Shown here piece by piece: positions 24,427-36,550 of a stretch of 64,000 nt of DNA. This stretch comes from Siphonodentalium dalli. Lineage: Eukaryota > Mollusca > Scaphopoda > Gadilida > Siphonodentaliidae. The notes beneath the pieces are model-generated. The model saw only the letters and a list, made by a program, of their open reading frames with translations, did not search any database and had not been told where the DNA came from. The stretch's first letter is position 1. Every line of letters begins with the position of its first letter. The stretch covers positions 244,775,474 through 244,839,473 of the forward strand of contig CP136065.1 in the NCBI GenBank assembly GCA_032622095.1, written 5' to 3'. A program made the translations under genes and the position numbers.

Positions 24427-24840
24427 ACTAGCCGATGAGCCCGACGTTGTCCGGGCTATTCAAAAACCAAATTTCAAGTCGATAGCTCTACCCGTTTCCG
24501 ATATCTGGTCTGCGCATGCGCGAAGCTGGCGTCGCTCGGGCTCGTAGACCCGATACAATTCGTATCCGGGGCAAGATACATTCACATAGCAAATTTCAAG
24601 TCGATAGCTCCACCCGTTTCCGAGATCTCGTCTGTGCATGCGATGCGCGGGCGTCGCACGGGCTCGCCAATACGACAACGACGACCGCCTGGTCAAACTA
24701 CACACACGTACCAAGTTTCGTCCCGATCGGTCGAGAATCGTAGATTTGTATAAATGACATACAGACATACAGACAAACATACAGACAGACAAACAGAGGT
24801 CTTCAAAATATATATGAGATATATATATATATATATATAT
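24427..24840 (+). mobile_element. Short head/ACAG element (~410 bp)
   Basis: It starts in a TA microsatellite with ACTAGCCGATGAGCCCGACG and GTCCGGGC. It carries two core units, each with AAATTTCAAGTCGATAGCTC, CACCCGTTTCCGA and GTCTG.GCATGCG (24,471 and 24,591). It ends in an ACAGACATACAGACAAAC microsatellite and another TA run. The architecture matches bivalve pearl and related Helentron-type non-autonomous elements (family knowledge; assignment inferred). Confidence 0.7.
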
Positions 24841-27233
24841 CTTACACGTAATGTGCTTACCACTATACATTTAACCTATCACTAAATACAGAATTTGTTG
24901 TAACTTGGAAATTCCAACAGGGGCGGTTCTTTCAAGTGGTATAATAGTACATAGACACTCTTTGTCGAATACTTTCGGCCACCTGGCCTTCCTCAGCGAT
25001 GATTTAACATAAATGTCTACATGTCGGCATTCATACGAATATTTACATAATGAAAGTATTGTTGGCGGAAGTTGAGATTTACTTCGACGTCACCAAGACG
25101 TAAGTCTGCTGGGCGACACAGGAACGTTCGCTATTTCGGTAGGTTGCGCCGAGACGCAGAATCCACCGATCTTCTCGCGCAAGCCTTAACTGTGTTGTAC
25201 CGTTTGGATTTATGCACAATATGTTCACAGACACATCGTCACACCCATGGTTCATTCTTCTGAAATGGCAATCAATTGGCTTTTCTCTTCCAATATGAAA
25301 CAGAACAAGATGGAACTAAGAATGTTTTGTGAAGAAATCGACGCGATGAAACACGTCGTGACTTGAGAACAATGACATGAACATGGACGTGTATATGAGG
25401 ATATAGATATCAACGAGATGTTCGCATCGACTCGGAACATTTGGTGTTTGTGCTAAAGGTCGTGGCCGTCCACAATGGACACGATGAATAGCCAGTTCAA
25501 AAAATTTAATTCCCTGGAAGCACCCATCAATAATATTTTTGTTTCATCTTGAAACACCTGGTATCTGTCAGTGGACACGTATACTTGTTGAGCGTGGCAC
25601 AAATTTAGTGGTACACGTGTACATTTTTATCTCACTGGAAGCATATATAACCCGTTCTACACATAGTTGAATTTAAATCTACTTCCACATCGAACTAGGT
25701 AAGTACAGTTCATGTAGATCTATATACACACTTTTGCAACTTGTGGGACGTCTGAAAAATGTTAATGTGGAATTTAAGCAAGATTTCTCTACCTTGAATT
25801 TTGTCATCTGCGCTTGAAAGACAATATTGTGAAATTGCTGCAATAACATTTTTCTATCTCAAATATTTCTCAATTCTATCAAAGGTTATACGATGTAAAA
25901 GAAGTTTATTTTCTGACATTTTCGCTGTTGTGATCTGCTTTTGGTTTGAAAATGGTGACGGTCTTGTTCACATCGACCATTAAAGTTCGATAGTAAAACA
26001 AATGACTGATGGGCACTATGTCGGGGATGATGGTTGAGCATATATTTAAAGTACATGTACAGTAACCCACTCAATTTGGGCAATATTGCTGGAATTGTGT
26101 ATTGCTACCATAAATATATCATACAGAATATTATAAGAAAACTGTTTTATATACATACACATGACAACTAAATACATTTCCAATCTAATTTCAACTGTAT
26201 GCCAAGAATACCGAAGCCGATAGCCCAGAAATTAATAATTAAAGAACGTCCTTTTAGACACACGAAACTGTGCCCGAAAGCTATTTTGTCAAAGTATTTC
26301 TTCACACTGCAAGCGTCACGCTTACTCTTAAAAATGAGAAAAACATGACATCGAAAAAAAAACAACCCCTCCCATAAATTATTCGTGGGGGGGGGCGGAG
26401 ACTTCAGGTGGAAAGTACAGTAGCTTCGTAATCACCACGAACGTTTGTGCGTGAATGTTCTGTGCATCTGCAGGTCTGTAGTTGGAAACAATTAGAAGTT
26501 AAAATTGACGGACGCGCGAACGCGACTAAATGTCCATTATGTAATCACATTAAGCCACTCAGGTTACGTGCGCGAACCACTGAAAATCACCTAGAGAAAC
26601 AAGCGATGAAAACGAAAAATGTCGAACGCGTGTGTAAATTCTGAACCCGAAACAAGCGAAGGAATAGAAATTATATATATCTTTAATTATCCTCCATTAC
26701 TGAAGATTGTATATATGAACACAATTATAATATAGTATATAAAGAACATAATACAACCGGTCATACATGTATCAACAAATCAAAGTATTTACATATAAAT
26801 ACAATTCTCGAGTTGGGTCTGCGCTCTTATCTGCATGTACCGTCCAAATCAAAGCAGTTCAGCATGACTGCATGCATTGCAATGCTACAAGCGCAATTGC
26901 CAGCGCCATATGGGTGGGTACGCACACATAAGGGCACAAACGCAACCGCCTTCGTTTGCGTATTCGCGTACGCACGTGCATCTGGACGCGCATTACAATC
27001 GGTCACGACATCCTGTCATCTCCCAATAACCAGAAGAATGACATACGACTTGCATCGTCATTCCACTGGCCACTGAATCCGACATAATGGGACGCGCGCA
27101 TCCACATACACAGACGCACGTATACGCAACTCACGCCACATATGATTGGATATTGAATGCCTTTATATGGCGTGTGTGATTAATATATAATATAAATCAT
27201 GTGGTTGTCAGAATTGGTTACATATATATATAT
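24841..27233. other. 2.4 kb without a supported gene
   Basis: The longest frames are 60-87 codons. One (26,447-26,644) contains a KCPLCNH stretch but no complete zinc-finger spacing. There is a G run at 26,386-26,395 and CpG-containing GCGTACGCACGTGC sequence around 26,960. No transposon ends or tandem arrays were seen. Confidence 0.35.
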
Positions 27234-30200
27234 ACTAGCAGGGTTACCCGGCGTTGCCCAGGTTAATGCGAAGAGAAACCCACTGTATGCTGTGGATATT
27301 TGTTGGGGATAGAGAATGCTCTTGCTTAAAAGTGTTATACGTTTTCTCATAAATTGTATATTCAAATAGCATCATAAAACATGATTATTACAGTCATTGG
27401 ATATAAGTAGTGGTCACCTTGTCAATTGTCATTCTGTTTGTCGCGATTAATCCATTCCAACAATAATGAAGTATGTATTTATTTACAACTGCGTATACAT
27501 TAGACGTTATAATATGATACATGAACATCATAAACACATTAGTTCGATAAAAGATGATAATTGGGTTTTAAATATTGAGATGTATCAATCAATTTAGTGG
27601 GTAGGATTAAGTTCTCGAGGACACCTGACTATCTCCATGAAGATACAGATGTTTCAAAGAAATTTCCAGGTGCTCCTCTGTTCATGGTGCTATATATTGG
27701 CTAAATATTCTCAGTTTAAACGAAATGTTGATGCGCATAAATATTAGCTACATGTGCCAGGCACAGAGCGAGATTTTGAGTTGTTTATGTCAGTCGAGGA
27801 GTCTGTTATAAAACCCTTGTCAGATGCGCAGTATTGGGAGGATCCTGAAAAGTCTTATGCTACTAACTGCATTTTCTTGTATATCAGAAGAAACTATATT
27901 TGACTGCACACTGTGACCACTATTTTTGAGCAGGCCTTCCATATCTGTTGACAAATTGTAACTTTTTTGTGGAAACTGTATTGAATGGAACAGACTGAAT
28001 TTTGTTATAATATATATGCAATCCTCTGACGGTTTGGGGTCCCACAGTTTGCACGAATATATGTATCTCTTCAATAGAATGATAAATATGCGGTTAATGC
28101 TTCTTCTGTGTATCTCTTTTTGCTAGCTCATTTTGTGAATGCCCTGATTGCTATTCCCATATAAATATGACAGTTAAGAAGATATAATTGTTCAAGTGAC
28201 TTAAGTGGGTCACCATATGTCGGAATTGTGAAATGTGAACGTCCAAAACTACTTAAAATGATATGGAGATGGCCTGGGTGACTGTATATAACTTATATGT
28301 GGATAAAGGCGAATAGCAATCTTATCAATGATAGTGCATATCCGCTCGCCATCCGCGACCCAAACGACACCAAATGTGATTTAATTCATGGTATATCATT
28401 AGAGAAAAATGTGTATGAATTCGGTGGAAATTGGTGCCAAATAAATTTGTACCAGCGTTTGCCTCTTTTGACATATTTAAACCACTCCCATTAGACTCAT
28501 GGATGCATGCTATACTGGAGATGATTATATATATGTTTGGTGGTAATCAGCAACTAAACAAATTCTGAGAATAGTTATGACCCATATTTCTCACCCAACC
28601 GGCAGCAATTTGACGTCGTTAAATCACACGATGATATCCCTCGTACCATAGAGAAGAATAATATATCAATTTGGTGGAAATCTGGGCTAAAAATAGTTTA
28701 TTAAATCAATTGTTGATGCAACGTTGACTCGAACAACGCCATATTGCGAAGGTGATTATGTATTCGTTTGGTGGAAATCGGCGACAAAATTATTTCACGA
28801 TATATTTTTAATTTTGCCGACCTCCCCCTTATCTTCCCCTGACACCAACAGCGTCATTTTAGAAAAAAATTACCCGCACCGTTATCTTCCTTGTAAACAG
28901 TTACCCCTCTTAGAACGCCTTGGTGCCATCTCGATTGTACGGCGTGAAGTTATATATAGAACGCACACAGATAGACAGAAAGACAGACAGACAGACAGAC
29001 AGACAGCACGATTTGATTTATTGTATCATTTGAGAAGAACGTGTCTGAATTTGATAGTAATTAGTACTAACAATATTTTGTATCAGTCTTGGTGACCCTC
29101 CCGTCCCTATTTCAGTCTCAAGCTGCACACACTAAGACTCATTAGAGATTAGAGATGCATATATATGAATTTGGTGAAAATTGGCGAGTATACAAATTCG
29201 TATCAAATTTAAGGTCCCCATATCTCTCACCCATAGGGCACAAATTTGGTGTATCTAAACGACACGATAAGATTCCTCGTATCACAGAGAAGTATATGTA
29301 TCAATCTGGTGGAAATCGGCACTAAACATATAGATATAATTTGTTGTGTCCCTCTCATCTCTATACACCACTGACTCGAATGGCCCAACCTATGACACCC
29401 TTAAACCACACGATTATACTCCTGATATCATGGAGATGATTGTTTATAAGTTTGGTGATAATCGGCGACTAAACGATTTTTTTATCAAATTTGGTGCCAA
29501 TCCACACCCCCATCTCTCAAACAAACAGCACCACTATGGCGTCTTTAAATCACACGATTAGATTCCTCGTATCTTGGATAAGAACGTGTATCAATTTTGT
29601 GGAAATTTTGGTGCCCCTGTCCCTTTCAATGCAACCCTGACTCGAATGAGGCCACATTTGACAGATATAAGCAACACCATTAGACTCCTCATACCATGGG
29701 GATGATTTTGTATAAGTGTGGTGGCAATCGGCGACTAAACCAATTATTATCAAATTTAGTGCCCACCCCCTCCCAATCTCTCAACCAAAAGACAACAATT
29801 TGGCGTTGTTAAAGCGCACAATTTGATTCCTTGTATAATGAAGAAGAATATATATCAATTTGGTGGAGAACGGCGCTAAAATTAGTTTTTCAATTTTGGT
29901 GCCCCTCTCCCCTTCCGTGCATCCCTGACTTGAACGACGCCACTTTTAAACCACACCGTTGGTTTTTTTCATATCATGGGTTTGGCGTTGTTAAATCGCA
30001 CAATTAGATTCCTTATATCATGAAGAAGAATATATATCAATTTGGTGGAGATCGGCGCTAAAATTAGTTTTTCAATTTTGGTGCCCCTCTCCCCTTCCGT
30101 GCATCCCTGACTCGAACGACGACACTTTTAAACCACACCGTTGGTTTTTTCATATCATGGGGATGATTATATATAAGTTTGGTGAAAATCGGCGACAGAA

Positions 30201-30556
30201 AAAAAAATCTGCCCCTCCCCTTTCCGGGCACCCCTGACGCGAACGGCGCGACTTTTGCCATATTTAAACCACACCATTAGATTCCTCATATCATGGGGAT
30301 TATTATATATAAGTTTGGTGGCAATCGGCGACAATTTTTTTTTCTGCCCCTCCCCCTTTTCTGCCCCTGACAACAACGGCGTCACTTTAGACAATTCTAA
30401 CCCCGACCATTATCTTTCTCGTAAAAAGCTACTCCTAGTAGACCCCTTTGGCATCATCTAGATGGTCCCCTGTGAATTTCTATAGAACACAGACAGACAG
30501 ACAGACAGACAGACCGACATTCGCAAATATAGATATAGATATATATATATATATAG
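27234..30556 (+). mobile_element. Long head/ACAG element A (~3.3 kb)
   Basis: The head ACTAGCAGGGTTACCCGGCG and TTGCCCAGG sits in a TA microsatellite. The tail is ACAGACAGACAGACAGACAG with TTCGCAAATATAGATATAG. The body has many ~140-280-bp core units alternating 'AAGTTTGGTGG.AATCGGCGAC', 'GCCCCTCCCC', 'GACTCGAACG.CG' and 'AAACCACACCATTAGATTCC'. A 395-bp block at 28,174-28,568 is inverted relative to the copy at 50,810. No helicase or transposase frame is present. The build fits Helentron-associated non-autonomous elements, but this assignment is inferred. Confidence 0.75.
28174..28568 (+). repeat. Invertible 395-bp block within element A
   Basis: TTAAGAAGATATAATTGTTC through CAACTAAACAAATTCTGA. 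The same 395-bp block is in the same absolute orientation at 52,485-52,879, although everything around it there is reverse-complemented. Confidence 0.85.
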
Positions 30557-33059
30557 ATGGACGTCACGACAAGGTTACGCATATAAAAAGTGAAGTATAG
30601 TGAGATATATAACTATACATCGAAATGTTACTTCGATTACAGTAGTTTAGTGTATATCTATAAAGTAAACATGAAGGGTACGTGTACTGGTCGATATATA
30701 GTGTATGAATAACAAGAATGTCGAGCTTGCACTATATTAAGTAATACCGGTCATACCAGCATACAGATAATAAGCCTGCCACATTTTTACAACATGTTTG
30801 AAAATTTGAATTGGAATATCACCATCTGTAATCAATTGATCGCCCTCAATTTCTGATAAGTTCCCAAGGAGCACACTTAATTTGGCTTCTCTTGATAACG
30901 TATCGTATTTGATGTAGGCGTTAATCCCAAGTGCATCCATAATAAAATATTCCATCTCATTTCTAAATGAATACATGGGTGTGCACTCAATGAATATGTG
31001 AGATAAAATATCGGACGTGGTAGAACCACAATTCGTACAGGATATTTCTCTGTTAATTCAATTTGCCAATCGTTAGATAAATGGTCTTGTCTTCTGGATG
31101 CGATTTACATAGGCGCCAAACATAAGATATACATAAGTCTGTGTGTATTCTATTGAAGAGTGAGAGACTTGGGTCAGAATTTGTTCTTGAATTCCACGCA
31201 TCATAGCGTGATGTTACCATTCCCATGTTAAAAATTTGTTTCCATGATTTTTTGTCCGGAAAACAAGACTCTGTGGCAAATTGGTTAAGGTAGTACGAAA
31301 AATCATATCGTTCAAGTATTTGCATTATGTCACAAAAATAGTTATGGAAACACGATGAGCTAGTGGTAGGCAAAAGCATGTATTCATACATTCTATGGAG
31401 GAAAACTTGTTTAACAGTTTTGTGATTGTTACATTCGACATTACACAGTGATGATAATAGTGACAATTTCTTTTTATGTATGTAGAATTCTAGTGAATGA
31501 ATTCCAAGTAAGCCAAGAGCAATGTCGGTTCGGGTCCTGGGTTCAAATCCCTGTATCCTTTTGATGCAAAATCTATGAGTCCTCTCTAGTTTCATAATTT
31601 CATTTTGGGATAGATTCCATAAAAGTTCCGTACCGAACAATGCTCTTGGCAAGACGACTGATTTATAAATGAGTGAGGAACTCAGGGGAGTTAGACCTCC
31701 GGCATACAAACCAGAATTCGATAGCATAAGAAAAGTGCTTCTCAGTTTATCACATACATGTTCAATAAAATTATTTGTTTGTTTATACTTATCAATTGGG
31801 ATTCCCAGATGAACTGTACTGTCCACTTCATTAAGGTGTTCAGACCCCATGATCCACTTGCGTTTATACTTATTGGCTTGCTTCCTTGTCTCATTAAGCA
31901 CCATTGCTACAGATTTAGACGAATTATACTTATACCGCCATGTATAGCTATACCTCACACACATATCAATAAGTGAATTCAAACCACATTCAGTTAGTGA
32001 TAGAAGTAGCATGTCGTCTGCGTGGGTTGGACAAGTGCAATTAATTGATTCCATGTGAAAGCCATATATTGACTCTGATAGTAATTTTATCAGTTCGTCA
32101 ATGTAGACCATGTAAAATTTAGGTGAGCAGATTCCCCCCTGCCTTGTTCCTTGATCTATTTTGATTAATCTTGATGTAGCATCATTATATCTCACATTAC
32201 AATAAACATCGGATAGCAATTGGTGCACAAATTTGAAGGAAATTCCAGCTAGGCCCCTCTCATACAGTTTGTACATAAGTCCGTCTATCCAAACCGTATC
32301 AAAGGCTTTCCATACATCTAGAAAGCAACAGTACAATTTTTGATTTCTTTCAGCATTGAAATGTATACATTCCTGGGTTAGATAAGAAGTCATGTTAGAA
32401 CTAATGTGTTTTTGAAAACCGTGCTGAAGAGGACTAACAGATAAGATATGCGGTGTATGTAACTCAATACGATTCAGTAAAACTTTCTCCAGCAATTTGT
32501 ATAAGGCAGGCATTAGAGTTATGGCCCTGTGGCTGTCAAACGAGTGTTTTGGCTTGGATCCTCCTTTATGTAATGTGATCATGACACCTCGTTTGGCAGC
32601 AACAGGTATATAACCATGCCGCAATACAGCTGAGAATAATTGACAGAGGCTTTCGATTAGACCATCGCCACCATATATAATATTCTCATTGTAAATATTA
32701 TCATAACCGGGAGATTTATTGCGACTGAGAGTATTCACCACTGGCAATAATTCATTTCGACTAACTGGAAATAATAAAACATCATCAGTTATATTATGAC
32801 CAGTCGAAATCGAAGTATTCAAACTCACACGTAATCTGCCAGGCGAAATAATCGAAGAAAGCGATGGAACCGAAATAACCAAACGAAATTTCGTTGTTTT
32901 TGGTTGTTTCACTTGAATGTTTGCCATCTGCGTAACCGATAGAAGCGAAATGTCTCGTATTGTTGTATGCATATACAATGTTATGCATTGACCCATAAAC
33001 CCGTTTCCACCACTAATATTCTGTCTTGTCGCCCAGATTAGATCAAGAGGGGGATGCAA
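30545..33059 (-). pseudogene. 5'-truncated non-LTR retrotransposon (LINE), reverse transcriptase, frameshifted
   Basis: The main frame (33,059-31,053, 668 codons) encodes a reverse transcriptase. RT starts near residue 90, with KSPGYDNIYNENI (115-127), the HRAITLMPALYKLLEKVLLNRI region (177-198), motif A LDVWKAFD (247-254), motif B GTRQGGICSP (304-313) and motif C HADD (346-349). All catalytic aspartates are present, but His replaces the usual Phe/Tyr before ADD. After a stop at 31,053 the protein continues one base out of frame with a C-terminal zinc motif (CTNCG...HIFIEC) and then the frame ending at 30,737. One single-base insertion near 31,052 would explain this. No apurinic-endonuclease domain lies upstream, so the copy is 5'-truncated. 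The clade looks CR1/jockey-like, but this is tentative. The 3' end abuts element A's microsatellite. Confidence 0.92.
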
Positions 33060-33158
33060 AAAATCACAGCGAATGAAGCGATGAAACCGAATTTATAAAC
33101 TACATTTCGTAAGATTATTGCAGTTCTTTCTCTTGTTTCGCCACATGATCGCCCGTTG

Positions 33159-33590
33159 TTTACACACTCATCTGGAGGGGCATACACCGTGGTTTACACA
33201 CTCATCTGGAGGGGCATACACCGTGGTTTACACACTCATCTGGAGGGGCATACACCGTGGTTTACACACCCATGTGGAGGGGCATACACCGTGGTTTACA
33301 CACTCATCTGGAGGGGCATACACCGTGGTTTACACACCCATGTGGAGGGGCATACACCGTGGTTTACACACTCATCTGGAGGGGCATACACCGTGGTTTA
33401 CACACTCATCTGGAGGGGCATACACCGTGGTTTACACACTCATCTGGAGGGGCATACACCGTGGTTTACACACTCATGTGGAGGGGCATACACCGTGGTT
33501 TACACACTCATCTGGAGGGGCATACACCGTGGTTTACACACTCATCTGGAGGGGCATACACCGTGGTTTACACACTCATCTGGAGTGGCA
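33159..33590 (+). repeat. 34-bp minisatellite, ~13 near-identical units
   Basis: The unit is GGTTTACACACTCATCTGGA followed by GGGGCATACACCGT. Variation is almost confined to TCATCTGG / CCATGTGG / TCATGTGG. Because 34 is not a multiple of three and the unit has no stop, all three plus frames stay open, giving artefactual frames of up to 205 codons with a 34-residue repeat. Very low divergence implies recent expansion. It shares period, but not sequence, with the array at 20,366. Confidence 0.96.
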
Positions 33591-33599
33591 TTCATATAA

Positions 33600-34764
33600 T
33601 TTTATAGATCCTACATCTCCACGGGAAAATTTCCATTATGAGAAAATTTGTGCATACCGATGCCTCTACAGGTTACACTGGTGTAAATACTATAGGCAGT
33701 ATACAGTTTCACAGTTAAAACACTCTGGGCTGTGATTGGTTGCATGAATTAAATGTAAACTGTTGACAAAAATTCAAGGAATCATTCTCCCACAAACTTC
33801 ATTTGCCAAGAGGCCCATTCATTAAAGGTGAAGTCTGTTGTGGCTGTTTAGAAATTTTAAGTGTGATTGAAAAAATGACAATATTTTTTTAGTGCGGAAC
33901 TGACCCTAGTTATGACAATAAATTATGGCATTGAAATCCATGTAAAAAAGGACGACCGTGCAGTCACGACCTGCACTACTCAAACTAATATGTGTTGACT
34001 TATATGAACGTCAAGATTTAATTAACTATAAATATTTCTTATAACCAATTACGTACACGAAGTTGGTTGCTTGTGGTAGGGGGATTGGGTCTGTACCTCA
34101 TAATTATCATATTGTACTCATACATGTATCTTCCAGCCTTTCGATCGTGGCTCCCCGGGGCCATTTTTTTGACTGGCACATATGCCAATTCTCAATTTGG
34201 ATGAAATATTAGTTGTGCTCGCCTCCACAACCCTTGGCCTTGGTTGGAAATTGGGGATATTATGAGTGAGAACTTGGGTTTACCCCTCATAATTTGGGTT
34301 GCTTGTTTGTTTCAAATCACAACCCAAATCATTAGAATATAAGTAAGGAAGAACATTCAATTTCCAAGAACATGTTTTGTTTGTGCCTGTACAAATTCTA
34401 TAGTGATTTTATAGGTTGGGATTTGATCAGTTTGATTACAATTGCATGGAGCTACATTTATACCAGCGCGGACTCGGAGCCATGCACTATGAAACAACGT
34501 CAACCCAACCAAACCTAATGCGAACCATGCCAACATTATGCCTGCTGTGTGTGCTATGTCGCGTCGCTGTCAAAACGTCAATAACTTTCGCGGGAAAATG
34601 CGCGTGCCAATATGACGTCGCTTTGGATACAACATATGACGTAACCTTACACTTTACGTGAACATGTTTCTACTAATTTACTATACTAAAGAAAAGTTTA
34701 TTTAGTTATATGATAAACATTCAAGATATTTACGGTATGAATTATGTTGTTTCCGCGAGGTGGC
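33600..34764. other. No gene seen
   Basis: AT-rich unique-looking sequence between the minisatellite and the Harbinger-like element. The longest frame is about 80 codons, without recognisable features. Confidence 0.4.
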
Positions 34765-34767
34765 TAA

Positions 34768-35559
34768 AGCCCCGGTTCCATATCCCCGATTTCACACCCC
34801 GAATATTCCCGAATGACTCCCGAATCATACTTTTGCAAAAATCGTGGAGTAAATTCGGGACGAGTCGGGACAGTGAATTTTTACCCCCGAACATGATCGG
34901 GGATATCGGTGCTATCGGGGTCGATTCGGGACAATTCTGGACTCGCTCCCGACAGTTTTGAAATGTTCAAAACTATCGGGAACCAAGCCGAATCGCTCCC
35001 GATTTGTAAATCGTCGGGAGAAATTCGGGAGCAATTCGGCACCTATTCGGGAGTAGTCGGCAGTATTCGGTAATATTCGGGTGGATATTCTGGAGTAGTC
35101 GGCAGTATTCGGTAGGTTATTCCCGAATTCGCCATGTATGGCTGCTTTTATACTGAGATCCGGTGTATCTGCAAAATTCGGCATCGATTCGGGACGTTCG
35201 GCAGCAATTGAATACCAATTCGGTATCTATTCGGCATCAATTCGGTACCAGTTCGGCATTGATTCGGGGAATTCGGCAACAATTCGGTGTAAGTCGGTAG
35301 TAATCTGGGCAATTTGGCAGCCACTCGCACGAAAGTTCGGGATAATTCTTGATCATTCGGGAAGATATTCGGAAGCATTCTGGAATACTCGGCAATGTTC
35401 GGGACGATTAAATTTTGTCATAATTCGGCATCAGTTCGGCGGCTTTTTGGAATAAAACTCGTCCAGAATTCTCTCGAATGCTGCCGAGTTGATCTGGTCC
35501 CGAATTTGTGCCGAATATACTAATTCGGGACAGAAAATCGGGAATATGGAACCGGGGCT
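34768..35559. mobile_element. PIF/Harbinger-like non-autonomous element (792 bp)
   Basis: Terminal inverted repeats of about 25 bp start AGCCCCGGTTCCATAT, with 24/25 matches. A 3-bp TAA duplication lies at 34,765-34,767 and 35,560-35,562. TAA/TTA three-base duplications are characteristic of PIF/Harbinger. The interior is dominated by degenerate repeats of ATTCGGGA/ATTCGGCA spaced about 10-25 bp, and has no transposase. Frames with PN-rich repeats (e.g. 35,148-35,378 minus) are products of that repetition. Confidence 0.8.
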
Positions 35560-35763
35560 TAAGGAAAATTTGCAGTTTTACGTAAATTTCCGACATTTCC
35601 CGAATGGCATAGCAACCCGAGTCCGGTCGACAATATTTATGATTTAAGTCATGATTATTGTTCAAAGAATAAACCATGTAATGCCTTAACGTAATGAATA
35701 CTGTTATGTTGGCTATATGAAAAGTAACATTTTGTAGTTTTAATTTAATTGCAATGACGTTTC

Positions 35764-35818
35764 AAGATGGCGGCCCCTCAAATCCAAGATGGCGGCGCAT
35801 CTAATTCAAGATGGCGGC
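35764..35818 (+). promoter_or_regulatory. Three YY1-type motifs at exact 22-bp spacing
   Basis: AAGATGGCGGC occurs at 35,764, 35,786 and 35,808. This matches the established YY1 consensus AAnATGGCGGC. Clustered, same-strand YY1 motifs are typical of some promoters and transposon 5' regions. No convincing transcript start or gene follows, so function is unproven. Confidence 0.5.
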
Positions 35819-35844
35819 GCCCATGTTCGAAAGCGAACTTAGTA

Positions 35845-35912
35845 TAAGGACGACCTGCGCATATGTTGCTGAACATATGCGCGGCTGGGCTGCGCCCAGC
35901 TGGTCGTCCTTA
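35845..35912. repeat. Three-way-junction palindrome (68 bp)
   Basis: The outer stem pairs TAAGGACGACC with GGTCGTCCTTA (11 bp, perfect). Inside are two independent hairpins: GCGCATATGTT/AACATATGCGC (loop GCTG) and GCTGGGC/GCCCAGC (loop TGC). This would fold as a three-armed structure in single strand or RNA. Confidence 0.75.
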
Positions 35913-36304
35913 AAAAAAACGAAAATTTGAAGTGGATTCCCTGCTAGACGGTGTTGATTTTTTTTATTGGGAAAGTTTCCACAGATGTCGAGCTCACACA
36001 ATCCGAAGGCAGTTTGAACAGTTTCCATTTGACCTCTGATGCATATCAACAAACGTTAACATTGAAGCCTATGGGAAATATTTACACCAGTGTAACCTAC
36101 ATGTCATCATCAACATCCTTATTTCATGTACCGTATATCTCTTATTCCTGTTAACCCTTTACCCAACAAACCGGCCAAAACCGGCCAAATAAAGCTTCAA
36201 CAGCCTAAAATATCTTCGGTCTGTCTCAATAGAACCATACAAATATGGATATCATTGGAACCGGCTCCTTGACCACATTGTGATAGTTACAGTTATGCCC
36301 TGTG

Positions 36305-36371
36305 CCAATGCATTCTCTTATATATGCGAGTCGACCATAGGTCGCCTCGCATATATAAGAGAATGCATTGG
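36305..36371. repeat. 67-nt hairpin module (3 of 10)
   Basis: Same palindrome as 44-110, here with TATATATGCGAG arms. Confidence 0.9.
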
Positions 36372-36452
36372 CCTAAAAAAAATCTGTTTTTAACACTTTT
36401 TACCATTTTTTCTTACATTCTTTAACAATTTTATAATTTTTAATGTGTTAAG

Positions 36453-36519
36453 CCAATGCATTCTCTTATATATGCGAGGCGACCTATGGTCGACTCGCAT
36501 ATATAAGAGAATGCATTGG
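36453..36519. repeat. 67-nt hairpin module (4 of 10)
   Basis: Same palindrome, in the opposite orientation to its partner at 36,305. Confidence 0.9.
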
Positions 36520-36550
36520 CACAGGGCCGTTCTGTTGGGTAAAGGGTTAA

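Larger units (their letters stand above)
36155..36546 (+). mobile_element. piggyBac-like MITE, copy 2 (392 bp)
   Basis: Flanked by TTAA at 36,151-36,154 and 36,547-36,550. Ends CCCTTTACCCAACA and TGTTGGGTAAAGGG are perfect inverted repeats. TTAA duplication and CCC ends assign it to piggyBac-like elements. The left half has GGCCAAAACCGGCCAAATAA and an apparently non-coding region. The right half holds two hairpin modules. Confidence 0.9.

Noticed and set aside
26447..26644. Possible zinc-finger frame with KCPLCNH
   Set aside because: Only one CxxC pair, and the later His/Cys spacing does not fit a standard finger.
31520..31560. tRNA box-B-like GGGTTCAAATCCC
   Set aside because: Lies inside the reverse transcriptase reading frame, has no box A at proper spacing and no cloverleaf.
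33118..33735. 205-codon plus frame with a 34-residue repeat
   Set aside because: The 34-bp unit has no stop in any register, so all three frames are open. There is no start context, domain or sequence constraint beyond the DNA repeat.
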